40,766 nucleotides of DNA from Paramacrobiotus richtersi (Eukaryota > Tardigrada > Eutardigrada > Parachela > Macrobiotidae), in contig JAQGAU010000105.1 in NCBI GenBank assembly GCA_034698045.1, positions 1 to 40,766 on the forward strand. The letters run 5' to 3'. Shown piece after piece: positions 22,492 to 34,274 of this stretch. Numbering within the stretch: the first letter of the stretch is position 1; each line of letters starts with the position of its first letter. The translations under genes and the position numbers were made by a program. Under the pieces are notes generated by a model. It saw only the letters and a program-made list of their open reading frames with translations. It had not been told where the DNA came from and searched no databases.

Positions 22492-22815
22492 CTAAAATCT
22501 TCGCGGGCGGAAATGAAGTTTAACCATGGATTTACCTAGGGAGAAACGCGCATTTTCTCCCAGATTGGTCGCGATTGATATCTCGACAACGTCAAAAATT
22601 TGTTTCCTTAGCGGAACGTAGTGGAGAATCTCAAAACAATCGGTTATTACTTGAAAAGCAGAATCTTCTCTAATAGGAAATGTTCGTAAAATTTGCGTGT
22701 ACGCATCGCCGACCAGTGAAAAGTCCACAATGTCTGCGTATACAGAAAGAGATCGATTTCCAATACGAACGTTAACCCCATCGTCCCCTACGTGGACGCT
22801 CCAGAAACTTGCCAT
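22492..22815 (-). pseudogene. Maverick virion-associated protein, C-terminal part
   Basis: A 107-codon frame contains YADIVDFSLVGDAY, then LRTFPI, then YVPLRKQIFDVVEISI, and ends KLHFRPRRF. This pattern matches the C-terminal domain of a conserved virion-cluster ORF of Mavericks and adintoviruses found in many invertebrates. Its exact virion role is uncertain to me. The N-terminal half is absent. The ATG at 22815 is therefore probably not the original start. It is followed on the same strand by the basic protein and the capsid fragment, which supports the assignment. Confidence 0.7.
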
Positions 22816-25540
22816 GAGCGTTCGATATAGACTGATTTTCTCACTACTGGCCTCTTACAACTTTGCAACAGAAGCGTCCCAGGGTACTGCCACATTATTC
22901 ACATGCGCCGTTTACTCAGCTGGCTATAAGGTCTGGGCGGAGGAAGCCGGCTTTCGTGTGAAACCGGATTTCTCGGTGACACATAAACCCTCTGAGTTAG
23001 ACTTAGTTAGTTAAACTGACTTAGACGACGAAAACTGGTGCTTGCTCCATCGGCGTATGCGATTTTTATACAGGTCTAACTCTATCGGTTTTCTTGCATG
23101 GTCGGTTTGGGGTACTAGTTCGACGCTGAGTTGCTACTCTAGAATGCGTGTTTAGCAGTCTCTGAGCCGTGCCGTCTTACTTTCGCACCCAACCGGCTGC
23201 AGTGTCAGTGTATCCGCTAAAACCGTCCGGACGGGAACCTGTCCGTCGGACACTTTTCCCTCGCAACCGCTAAAACCGTCCGGAGGGTTTACAGTCAACA
23301 AACCGGCGCTGTCTCACAATATGCTTATGCAAATTCCACTATATTTTCAGAGAGCGAGCACCCTTACGCTTTGATTATTGTAAGCCAACTTGCAGTTTGA
23401 ATATGGGCGAGGTTGCGTAGAAATTTCGTTTTGCCCGTTGCAGAAAAACGTGCTTTCGGTTTTAGGAAACGTGTGACAAATTTCCGTAACCTATCCATCG
23501 CTATGACGTTTGTTTGGATTGACTGGGTCCACTGTTTTCGCAATGATGCATTTGATTCGGTCAGGGAATCCATGAACCATATTCCGGATCTGTATTCGGT
23601 ACTTGTTGCTGAGACTGAGACAATAGGAACTGCTGCACTGTTATGTCTAACGGTGATTCTGGACCTGAAGGGAAGCAGCTCACCGTGTTCAACGAAATGA
23701 GAACGTTATCTCGCCGTTATACCTGGGACGTTTGGGAAGAGTCCAGATTTGGAAGACAAAATTTATTAGTTTTTTAAACCCACCCGCAGGCACTGTTTAC
23801 TCTGAGAAAGTTGAGACGTAAAGATTCAAAATCTCGGGGAGCTCCTTACTAACTGATCGTAAGTGCGCCGCTCACCGCGTATCTTCGCTGGTGACGAAAG
23901 ATCGGCAGCGGTGTGAAGCCGTTGTAACAACCACTGAATCTCAAAAAGGTCGCCACACTGCAAAGTCGCTTTGTGTTGCAGCACTTAAGACGAGCGATCC
24001 ATTGTTAACCTTCCGGCTTTACCCTGATTTCTACTTGCCTGTTCCGATGAAGCAGACGCTCGGCATCTATTACGCGGGCTGCAATTGTCGCCATTTTAAG
24101 GCGCTCCTGTTACACCAGCCAGGCGTCTGGCCAGGGGCGTCGCTCTTCACTAATTTGATGGTTTTTAACACATGTGACAGACACACTTGTGAGCTAGCAG
24201 TCTGCCTTTGAAACTTAAGGGCGCTTTTTCAAATATTCGCCCGGAATTTTCCGTATGCAGATTCCTGGTTCGTTTCTAATAAAACCTTTTATCCTTCGTA
24301 ATTGATTTGATAAGATTTACCACACACAGAATTGCAATCTGATGCGTGAACGGAATAATCTTTCCCTGTTTACTACTTATCGTTGTTAAACTATCATAGA
24401 CTCCCACAATAGATCAGGCACATAAACCCTATGGGTTGTTAGCGAACTATCAGATTTTACAATTTTGCAATACACTACGTCGTTGTTTGGCTTTCGACTG
24501 AGCGGTGTATTCGTAGTCATGACGGCTTACGACCAAGCGGTTCCTATAAAGGCCGACAAACGGAACTGCTTGATCATTTTCAGTTTCAGATTTTCGGGTT
24601 ACACGAACATTCGGTTTTTTCGGGCGATAGACCAGAAGGCACGCGAATATTTGCAGTATAGTCGAGAGGAGTTCATGTACCATGCCCGATAAATCCTGGA
24701 AGCCATAATGCTTGGGCATTACCGATATTAATGGGTATCGAATTTTACTACACGGCCCTTCTTTCAATGACCAATCGCTGGACGAACCCAGAGCTCTTCC
24801 AGATGAAACTGGAAATACTAGCGCTCTGTAAAAAGAGAAGGTCGGTGTCTCTATGTCGGTGCAGAGAAGAACGCCGAAGAGGTAATCTGCAAAAACCGCA
24901 GCTGCCACATTTTAAGAAATGATTGAAGGCGGCGCTCGGCCACTCTCGGTCATCATATTTTTCCGGCATACAAAAGCTGCCATTCAGAGGCACGAGTTCG
25001 AATGAACACCTGATACGAAGCACCTTCTATTACCGAAGGTCCGCTTGGTAACTGTAACGCGTTGTTAATTTTCTGTGTTCGAAGCGGTGACGTCCCTTCG
25101 AACCAGGACAGACGTCACTAAAGTTAGCGCTGTTTACAACATGCAGGCAACAAAAGATCTATTTTTCTGCTCAATACTTTGTAGAAACTATGAAAACGGA
25201 ATTCTTGTGTGTGTACTAATTTTTGGTCGGTGTGTATGAATCTTCTTTTGTGTATGATACGTTCGAACCGTCGAGGGTGCTGCTTCTCGTGACTTCATCC
25301 GTGTGAGCGCTGTACACGCGTCACAAATTTTGTTACAGTTGAAGTTATTTGGACTACGTAATGCAACTTATTCTTGCAAGATGTACTGTTCAATACCAAC
25401 GATTGTGGAGGTCGCTTTGATTAGAATATGAAAGGAAAGAATGACATCAGAAGACCTATGGAACATTCAGTAACGAGAGCACTTCGACCGATGCTGTCCG
25501 CAATTAAAATATGTTAACTACGGGTTACACGACCCCATTG
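22816..25540. other. Unassigned; no supported gene
   Basis: The longest open frame, 152 codons on the minus strand at 24450-24908, has no recognisable motif and overlaps plus-strand frames of similar quality. I looked for Maverick polymerase, ATPase, protease and integrase motifs and saw none. Confidence 0.3.
23213..23288. repeat. Short direct repeat, CCGCTAAAACCGTCCGGA
   Basis: The motif CCGCTAAAACCGTCCGGA followed by (C/G)GG occurs near 23214 and 23268, 54 bp apart. Between them GTCCGGAC and GTCCGTCGGAC form small palindromes. The function is unknown. Confidence 0.7.
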
Positions 25541-26003
25541 CGATTTCGCCACCCGGATGGAATATTACCCCAATCACTTCCATCTACCCCATTGCGCTCC
25601 CACGCTACTACCTACATCCACTACCACGTCGGATCCCTTCAATGGCTTCGCCATTTTCTTTAACTAGGCAATCGCACTCCACTGCGTTTGCGATGAAGAC
25701 CGAAGCGAACGGAGACATACCGGTCTGAGCGAGAGAGAGAGCGAGAGACAGAGACAGAGAGAGAGAGACAGACAGAGTGAGAGAGAGAATCTTTTGTTCT
25801 CAAAAATGTGCTCTTATTTTGCTCATATCTCGCTCATTTTTAGAGATATGCATACCAAAAACTAATCAGCTCATCTACAGGTCGGTATCTAGTCTCTGTT
25901 CAAATTTGAAGAAAATCGGATGAAAACTGACCGCGCTATCGCGGTACGCAAAAAGGGTTGGCAACAAACATTTTTCCATTAATAATAATAATAATATTCT
26001 TCC
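25540..26003 (+). mobile_element. Probable non-autonomous retroposon
   Basis: The stretch has a GC-rich start, an internal GA-rich run (25727-25788), and two perfect inverted repeats: ATATCTC/GAGATAT (25825-25849) and ACCGCG/CGCGGT (25930-25945). Near its end it reads CAAATTTGAAGAAAATCGGA, then GGCAACAAACA, and finishes with (TAA)n at 25979-25995. A similar arrangement is common at the 3' ends of arthropod retroposons. No target duplication was found and the 5' limit is uncertain. Confidence 0.45.
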
Positions 26004-26174
26004 GAAGCAGACAACCCGTTTACACCCGTTTACACCATTACTCTTGAACATGAAGGACCTCCGCTTCGCTTCGGTCGATAATAAAGCATTTATTAAACAT
26101 ATCCGCTTCGCGACTGGAAGAATCCAACCAGATTCACAGAATCTTTAAACAGAAATCTTAAAACAGTTTTTTAT

Positions 26175-28638
26175 TTATCCATGCACCGGCTGCACGTTAC
26201 AGACAGAGACAAAGTAATGAAAAAGGAATCTGACAGTCCACACGTCAAAGCTGCACAGCCACTCCACAGTGAAATCTTTCGCTTCCATGCCTTCAAATTC
26301 GCTCCAGAAATCATGATGTAATGTCTCGGCCACATCCCCCCTAAAACAATAACATCAGTTTGAGAACTTAAATAAAAATAAGTGGAAATAAAAAACAAGT
26401 GGAAACGTATGTCGACAAAAAAAACCCAATTAGATAAATTCAAAACAGAAACCAAACAAAAAATCAGCAGAAAACACCCAGAACTATTTCAATTAATATG
26501 AACGAAAAGACTTAAATTTATATAAGAAATTCTTTTTCTTCATAGAGACGTGAAAGTTTATGTTCCAAAAACTTCAAAAAAAATTCACATAATTCACTAA
26601 GAAATAATTCACTAAGAAATTAGAAAGAAATGCGAAACAATTACTGACTGTATGTACACATCAAAATCAAGAAATCCCGAAATATTAGCAATTAAAGAAA
26701 CCCAAGAAAAACCTGATCGAAACGTGCTGGTGACTCAATACAAGTACTCCTACAGCGACAAACAACTCACTCCAGCAGTTCATTGCTGAGCTTCTCCGCC
26801 AGCGCCACATTGCGTAACGACTCCAGAACCACCTGCTCTGCGGCTTTACTCAACGGTCCACCACACTCCGCAACATACCGGGCCCAGAAGTAATCTTCCG
26901 TCCCGCCGAAGAACTGCGCATCATCGGTCGTGTCAAACCGCTGATAAACTCCCGGAATCTCCATACAGAAGGGTCCGCTCAGTTTCAAGGGGGCCACCAA
27001 GGTCACGTGTCGCAGCCAGATCTCCCGGACCATTTCCGGGCAGCAGAGGATCCCTCGGTATAAGGCGGCGGGGGGCAGTGTCAGGTTGACGAATATAAGG
27101 CGGGGCAGCACCATCGGGTGGCCGTCGATCTGTCTGTACAAACGCCATCGAATTTCAAAGGGAATACTTATTATCTTATTAAGTTATTATTTTATTTATT
27201 CGAAAGATGAATCACTAGCGTTTTTCTGCTGTATACGTTTTTATTTGTATTTGTCATCGTCTACATTTATGCCAAATTAAATTATTTCTGAAACAGCGTA
27301 CATATTGATGTTCCAGTTAACGATGCCCCAATCGCATAATTAACAGCAATAATCCATAACTTTAATGAAATGGTCGCAACCAGCCATATGATTTTCAGTA
27401 GATCCAAGCAATTCATCTGGTAACGAATTTTATTAATTGCTTTTATTTTCAGTTAGTTAATTTATAGTAATTTTTTCTCGTCAACTTATCCAGTAATTTA
27501 TCGCGTAATTTTTACAACGATGTAATTCTGTTCAACGTAGGTTTACAGCTATATTCTCCAGGAATGAATATAAATAATTTTACATTTAACTGGTACGGAA
27601 ACTTACATCTCATGCAAACGCATCCGCAGTGGAATCGTCAAATACAGATATCGGGACTGCGGCCACAGATCCGACACCGGAAGAGACTGGGAGAAAACGA
27701 CGCTTCTCGTCTCCCGTCCAACACACAGTGCAAAAGCCGTTTGCGGACTCTCGTCATAAGGTTGACCGAATTTTTCACGGGGTGCCAGGCGTCCTTCGGA
27801 TCCAATTTCAAAGTGAACATGACGACGACACTCGCCGTGGGGAGCGGTAATTATCTCATTCCACACCGAGCACACCCTGGAAAAACATTTCTTTTTTGCT
27901 GAGTATTAGGATATGCCAAAACCTTTTCTCCTGCGGAAATTATACTAGATTTTAAAAAAAATAAAAAAAATTATAAATGAAAATTATAAATAAGAATAAA
28001 AATTATAACAATAAAATTATCCGTATTTCTGACTTCTACAGATATGTTATTCTTAGCAACCTTGTTTAATGTTATGTAGCAGTTTCAGAAGTTCAAAACG
28101 TTTTGTCCCCCTCATCATTTCGTTACATTTTATCACAACATTATTTTATTACTTTCCATTTTTGTATTTAATTTTTATTCTGTTTTTCCTCATTTTTTAA
28201 TTTTTTCTCATCCAACAATATTTTTCCCACTTTTCTTATCGAAGATACAGTAATGCAACACCAAATTTTCTAAATTTCGTCAGCTTTCGGAAGCGTCGAT
28301 TTTTGTGCTAATAAAATATTTGTCGAGAGTATAACTGGAGCTTCTTTTTACGAAGCCTTTTCGCAGAAGTTGAAAGACACTGTAAAAACCCAAGCATGAA
28401 TAAATTATAAAATTTACACAAAAATATTACAATCAGCGAAATTCTGCACTGCCAGACTGTTTCAGCAATTAGTTAAATACCATCAGTCTATCACAAAAAA
28501 ATTAAAGCAGACAATAAACCGTGTTGCGAATGCGCGCATTTACCTGCGAATGCGCTGTTGCGACACAGCATCCAGCTTCGACAGGACGGTTTCCAGCAGT
28601 TCACGGGGTAGAGAAGAGAGGTCTTCGTCAAAACCCAT
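26175..28638 (-). CDS. F-box-like family gene E (297 aa)
   Basis: Four coding exons: 28638-28544, 27876-27607, 27133-26771 and 26340-26175. Every junction is GT/AG and keeps the frame (95+270+363+166 nt). Residues about 6-42 form an F-box (LPRELLETVLSKLDAVSQQ across the first splice, then VWNEII). F-boxes bind Skp1 in SCF ubiquitin ligases. The middle and C-terminal parts (GPFCMEIPGVYQRF, YVAECGGPL, VWTVRFLFHYF) are shared only with the neighbours and match no family I know. The start is the ATG just after a conserved splice acceptor. It gives MGFDED, two codons shorter than its sisters. An AATAAA signal (26175-26170) overlaps the stop codon. It is the last gene of the array, after gene D. 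Confidence 0.82.
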
Positions 28639-28642
28639 TTTT

Positions 28643-28718
28643 CTACATGTTCAAAAACAGCCACATTAGAAGAACCACTGCATGGGGATTCTGCTCGGAT
28701 CTATCCCGCACAACTTAC
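28643..28718 (-). other. Predicted 5' UTR intron of gene E
   Basis: The donor CTTGTG|GTAAGTT (28719/28718) and the acceptor ACATGTAG|AAAAATGG (28643/28642) bracket a 76-bp intron that ends four bases before the start codon. The upstream exon matches the same position in gene B: TTGCCATTACTGGGA here, TTGCCATTACTAGGA there. Gene A has the same acceptor. Confidence 0.6.
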
Positions 28719-29045
28719 CACAAGTTCCACAATTCTCCCAGTAATGGCAAAGACCTGTTGCCGAAGCACGTCTTTTACTCTTACGAGAAACTAGAAAAAC
28801 AGAGTGAAAACACGGAAATTCAGTGTGCTCTGCAGGCTCGAATTTCTCAGTTGGACTTGGGCTTCCAAATGGACCGTTATCACTGTCCTGAAAACCGGAG
28901 GAGTGAGATTTTCGTATAAACATACAATCAATCCGATTTGCTTGTTGTAAATGTTCTAAACCAAATAATTTGGTCCAAATTACCAAAACAACCAAACTTC
29001 GCTTTTCACTTTCAAGTTTCGTTGCGTTTTGCAGCTGCACCCGGC

Positions 29046-29082
29046 GGTGACGAAGCACACTGCCCGTGGGCGGACGCCCACA
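29046..29082 (-). promoter_or_regulatory. Conserved upstream block of gene E (partial)
   Basis: GGTGACGAAGCAC followed by GCCCGTGGGCGGACGCCC lies about 410 bp before the start codon. It is the partial equivalent of the blocks upstream of A, B and C. The GGCGCCAC part is not seen here. Confidence 0.4.
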
Positions 29083-29779
29083 TAGACAGGCCGTAAACCT
29101 GCCTGTTTAGAATCATGCTCGACCTCAAAGCTCGCTTTTTCTGGACATTCCTGTATAACTTTATTTTTTGATACCTTGACATGTGTGAAAAAGCACAGAA
29201 TGAGCAGAAGAATTTTTTTACTAAATTCCGGAGAGGGCTCGTATCACTGGAAGATTTTTACCCATCTAACAGCTCTAACGTTTCTTCCCTAATTGGCTTA
29301 ATTGACCGAAGCCGCTCGCTGGTCAGTAGCAGAACAGCCGCATTGCTTAGTTAAGAACCACTGCATTGTTTGCTCGATAGAGTAAACAAATAACGCACAA
29401 ATTTTCGAAATTATTAAAGCTGTTCGGCATTTCAAGGATTCCTAGCGGCATACCTTATATAGCGCGTTCCTAGTGGCATACATAATAAGGTTATTTACAG
29501 AAAAGTATATAATTAAATCAGAAAATACACCCAAAGAAAATCACAAATGAAAATACACCATGATGACCGTTCAATTGTTTTGCACTGGTACCGGCGGCGG
29601 TTACGATTCAACAGCGTTTCAGCAATTAAAGGAGCAGTACTTGTACAGAAAAAATTGTACTTCAGTCGGGTGTATGTAACGCACAGCGTAGAATGTGTTT
29701 ATTATTGTGTATGTTTGATTATTACAATAATTATGTTCGCTATAATTATATAACGTTAAAACATTTACACCATAACTTA

Positions 29780-31454
29780 TCAGACACTACACATCACAGT
29801 ATCATTGAGGTAATGATAAAGAAATCTTTGGGTCCACAAATCTAATCCACGAAACCAATTTCGGTCATAGTCTTTGCAATCCCTTCTTCCAAACTCGAGA
29901 TCGCGCTGAAAAGTCGTCTGCAACGACTTGAATACATCGGTCCTAGATAAACAGAACTGCATGCGCACCATGTATGGTAAACCATTTTCGACAAAAACGG
30001 ACAGGTTTTTTACTGGATTCTAAAGGTCACATTTATTGTAAATGCGTAATTTTAAACCGCCTAATTCTTCGTGTAGAGAATGCGTTTACAGATGGGCAGT
30101 ACATGACCGTTCATAAACTGCACACAGATCTAACGTTAACCTTACTTTAGCATCGCGTCTTTAAGGATGCGATGAACACTGGGCTGGCTCAACCAGTCCA
30201 CAACCAGCTGTTCTTCCCGTGAATTCAACAGTCCAGCCAAGCCCGACGCGAACTTAGCCCACTTGATTCCGCCATCGTGCCATGAGCAGCTATGACTTAT
30301 CAGGTAAGCAACTTCTTCAGACATGACGCACCGCTTGTTGACTCGCGTGATTTTCATAACACACGTTTGGGTCGGCGTGATGGACACTTCAGCCATTAAC
30401 GTAACGTTCCGCAGAATAACTTCCGGTACTGTGATGTCATATCCTACGGAGTCAGTAACATATCCCAGTCCCGGTACAGTCAGTGCAAGGTTTGCAAAGA
30501 TTACACGCTGCTTTGCAACAGCACGACCATGCCTAGCAGTATACAGAAAAGCATTTTGTACTGGTGATTTTCAAAAATAAGTTTGCTGCGATACACTCCG
30601 GTCATAAATACTCGAAAACGAGGGATATTACTGACATTTCAGCCAAACGCCACGCTACGTTTCTTGTTCTTACATGTTACTTTGTACAGACTAACTGGAA
30701 ATCAGAAGTCTACCATGCAGAAAGCGTTACGAGGAATAATTTATAATAGAAGCAAAATTCAATTATACTGTACAGTAGAATTTAGCACTTGTTAATCCAG
30801 ATGCCACAGTACCTTAGCGCTTGTGTGTCTTCTGGAGCAGCGAACAGTGAACGGAACAACAAGGAGCGATTCACGCAAGGTATGTAGCGGTCATCCGTTG
30901 GGTGGGAAAAGATGAGCTCTGTAGTCTCCGGTCGTACACATGCCGTAAAAATGCGGTCGATGGCGTCAGTAACAGGGCTAATGTCGTAACGGCTGGGTTT
31001 GCTTCCCCTCTTCGGTCCAAAAAAGCCGTCCCTGGAATGAGGATTTCTTTGCATTGGTATTATGTACGTGCACGGATTCAGTTCGAAGCGAACCGAGTGG
31101 CGTAGACTGAGAGGAGGGCAGGAAATCAGGTGATTCCATACCGCACAAACCCTGGAAAAACATGGCTTCATCGTTCGAACGGCATTCAGTAAAGATCATT
31201 CAGATATACCAGTACCTGCGTACACGCTGCTGAGACACAACATCCAGCTCCAGAAAAATATCTACCCACAAGTGCCAAGGAAGGTGCTTGATATCAACGT
31301 CCTCAATTGCGCGATCCACCCGGTGAAAAGATGTTTCCTGAAACCGAAACAACTTTGAACCTGGTAAACAGTAATAAGTACGGAAAAGTCAGTACAAATA
31401 AAATCAGAACACACTTACCTCTACCTTCTGAGAAACGGTGATACAGCCTCCCAT
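29780..31454 (-). CDS. Diverged F-box-like gene D (348 aa), MGGC start
   Basis: Five coding exons: 31454-31419, 31337-31216, 31151-30813, 30532-30146 and 29942-29780 (36+122+339+387+163 nt, all in frame with GT/AG borders). The first exon is extra to this copy. It gives MGGCITVSQKVE, which fits an N-myristoylation signal (Gly2, Ser8) with a palmitoylatable Cys4, suggesting membrane attachment. The F-box follows (LPWHLWVDIFLELDVVSQQ). The later exons align with those of its neighbours (VIFANLAL, VILRNVTLMAEV, LWTQRFLYHY) but are otherwise highly diverged, and GPFCMEI and CGGPL are lost. Two introns are much shorter (81 and 64 bp). An AATAAA signal is at 29703-29698. Open frames through five exons argue that it is functional. 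Confidence 0.75.
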
Positions 31455-31683
31455 CTGGCAACATAACGAACTACCAGAAAATTTAATATTATTATCGGCA
31501 TATGAGCCACTGCACTATGATTTGAAAATTGCAGATATCGTGCCATGCAAATAGTACTGCTTGTAGATTGTGCCACAGCGCACGTTTTATCTAATAAAAA
31601 GTTACTATTAACAACATTCAATAATCTTCTGACATCCCACGACAACATGCCAACATCCACTTCCGGCAGTTGATCGCGATGTT

Positions 31684-31830
31684 TAGCCGTCCGGCAGTCA
31701 CGTTCGCACCAACGAAAACTGCGGTCGGATGACGGTCGATAAATCGATCACGGTCCGATGTGTACTCGATCAGCTGTGCACATGTTTTGTTACGTATCCG
31801 TCTCGTCCTCACTGCCGATACGAGGCAAAA
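31684..31830. repeat. Duplicated intergenic block, C-D copy
   Basis: This stretch aligns with 34733-34870 between genes B and C. Shared parts include GCCGTCCGGCAGTCACGTTC, ACTCGATCAGCTGTGCACAT and CGTATCCGTCTCGTC. It lies after gene C's poly(A) signal and 230-380 bp before gene D's start codon. Confidence 0.75.
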
Positions 31831-31949
31831 CTGAGGAAGATTCCCATTTATCATTGCCTTCTCAGCTTTTATTGTAGTACGGCCGAAACGCATAACCATT
31901 GATAATTATTTTCTCATTTTGTACATGAAATATCATATGTACACGCGGA

Positions 31950-31966
31950 TTTTCCCGCCCAAAAAA
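31950..31966. promoter_or_regulatory. GC-rich 3' UTR motif of gene C
   Basis: Plus strand TTTTCCCGCCC then a run of A, preceded by ACACGCGGA. It lies between the stop codon (32019) and the AATAAA at 31873-31868. The same motif follows genes A and B. It resembles an E2F-type DNA site and, on the mRNA strand, a small GCGGGAAAATCCGC hairpin. Confidence 0.4.
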
Positions 31967-32018
31967 CTGTAATTCAAGGCACTTCGAAACAGACACTTGA
32001 GCTTCGGGAGCAGAAAAT

Positions 32019-34165
32019 TCAGCTAGAACCTTGAAATCTTGAACCAACTGTCACCGGTTGCACGTTACAGACAGACACAAAATAATGGAAAAGGAATCTC
32101 ACAGTCCACACGCCAAATTTACGCAGCCACTCCACAGTGAAATCTTTTGTATCCATGTGTTCAAATTCGCCCCAAAAATGACTGTGGAGATGCTCGGCCA
32201 CATTCCCACTACAACGAAAAAAAAATTTACCAATCAAAGCCATGTAAACAGATGCAAGGGACGAACAGCCATAATTCTTTCGAACCACACGAACGTAAGG
32301 ATATGAATATGCTGAATTTTAGTTAAAACAACCTCCGCTAGAACTTAGAAGGCCTGAGCGCTTATGCGTCAAAAGAAATAGATGAACGACGATGTTCAAA
32401 AAGATCTATTACCTTAGCGAAAAACTCGCATTAAAAAACAATATAATTCGAGAAAAAATTAAAAAAAGCAATACGTACAAAGATATTTATGTATTCACCT
32501 AGCACATTAAATTGAAAATCTCGAAAAACAGACTACACTAGCAACAAAACTATGGAAAAAACAGATCATCGAAACATCTTGGTTGAACTCACTACCAGTC
32601 CCGCAGCTCCTCGGTGAGCTTCTCCGCCAGCGCCCCATTTCGTAACGATTCCACTACCAGCTGCTCCTCTACAGCACTCAACGGTCCACCACATCCGGCG
32701 ACATACTGGGCCCAGGTGTAATCTTCCCGTCCCACGAAGAGCGGCACATCCTTGGCCGTGTTGTACCGCTGATTAACACCCGGAATTTCCATACAGAACG
32801 GCCCAGTACTCAGCTCCAGGGGGGCCACCAAGGTCACGTTTCGTAGCCAGACCTCCCGGACCCTGTCCGGGCAGCAGAGGACAACCCGGGCTAGTGCGGA
32901 GGGGGGCAGTGTTAGGTTGGCCAATACAAAACGGCGCAGCACTATCGGGTGGCCTTGGTTCTGTCTGCAAAAGCAAACCCATCGATGATCGAATGCCACG
33001 CAATAATTGATACGGTAACCATTAGGAAAATGAATCCTATTGCATGTAATACATACTACAACAGAACTAGGTATTATACTTAGAATATTATTACAAAAAT
33101 TCTCTAAACAAACAGTCCCCAAATTTACTGTGCTCTTCGACTCTCCGAAGATGTACACCGGCATCAACTGCTCACGATACAGGCCTTGCACCCTCCATGG
33201 GATGGAGCCTCACTCAGGAGCACTTACGCAAGCAAGCCACACCGGTAACGACCTTCTTCACGCCACAGTTCCTGTCACCGTTACCAGCAACAGGATTCGG
33301 CGCTGGGTTGTTCCCCTTTCACCCGCAGTTACTATGGGAATCCCCGTTGGTTTCATATCCATGATGTATGATTATGAACAATTATTGGCCACTTGACTAG
33401 TACGGTATCACTTACATATCCTCCAGGCGCATAAACAGCGCAACGAAGGGATGCAGCTGGACTCCGGCCCTACACCCCACACCGGATGCCGCTGAAAGAA
33501 GACCACGTCCCTTGTCTCCTGTCCCACGCACAGCGCAAATGCCGTTTCCGGATTGCGGTCAATGGGTGTGCCGATTTTTGCACTGAGTGCCATGCGCCTT
33601 CCGGAACTCAGTTCCATGTACACCTGACGACGGCAGTCACCGTAGGGATCTGTAATCAGCTCATTCCACACCGGACAAACCCTGAAGCAAACCGTTTTTC
33701 CTCACAGTATATCATTGTACGTCAACAACTGTACGCTAAAAATGTCTCCTCTTGCGAACTTATTTACATTTTTAATTAATACTAGTAAGTTAGTTTTGCA
33801 CATTAATAAGTAATTATATTAAATAATGCTGCTGCTGTCGCGCGTATAAGTAAGTAAGCGGTCATAGCAGTTTCACTACCCAACACTAATTTAAAATTAT
33901 TTTTAAATATTTTATTTCGTACAGTCAAAGGTTTTAACTCTCGACCGTTCTGCAAGCTCCGATTTTTTATTCCATTAGAAAATGTATGTTTCTGAACTTT
34001 TTTCGATATTTTTGCAAAAAAATATACACAGAAATTATATAACGGAAGATACATTATTCCTAACCTGCGAATGCGCTGCTGCGACAGAGCATCGAGGTGT
34101 GAAAGGGTTGCTTCCAGCAGTTCACGAGGTAGATCAGGCAGCCACATTTCCTCGTCCACATCCAT
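32019..34165 (-). pseudogene. F-box-like gene C with exon 2 frameshift
   Basis: Four exons match the family: 34165-34065, 33681-33416, 32964-32596 (or 32593) and 32208-32019. The F-box is intact (LPRELLEATLSHLDALSQQ, then VCPVWNELI). Exon 2 is 266 nt, the only exon 2 in the array not divisible by three. Compared with gene B about ten bases are missing near 33462, after the GAGTCCAG stretch. The frame then runs into a stop early in exon 3, leaving about 130 residues. Exon 3 itself is open and well conserved, as is exon 4, so the lesion looks recent. The usual stop in exon 4 is also lost, extending the C-terminus. AATAAA is at 31873-31868. A rare splice variant could restore the frame, so a pseudogene is likely but not proven. 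Confidence 0.75.
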
Positions 34166-34168
34166 TTC

Positions 34169-34274
34169 CTGAATAATAATATTCAATCGAATATTCAAAC
34201 GCAGTTAACAGGAGAAATTTCTGCACGGGAATTCACTCACAATTACAATTCGAACATCACTTACGGTTACTTAC
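34169..34274 (-). other. Predicted 5' UTR intron of gene C
   Basis: Donor CCTAAA|GTAAGTAAC (34275/34274) and acceptor TTATTCAG|GAAATGG (34169/34168) define a 106-bp intron that ends three bases before the start codon. Confidence 0.5.

Noticed and set aside
24450-24908. 152-codon minus-strand open frame
   Set aside because: It is the longest frame in the area but has no motif, and the opposite strand holds frames of similar quality. It could be chance.
25727-25788. GA-rich run as a GAGA-factor promoter element
   Set aside because: It is a simple microsatellite within the retroposon-like unit, with no gene start next to it.
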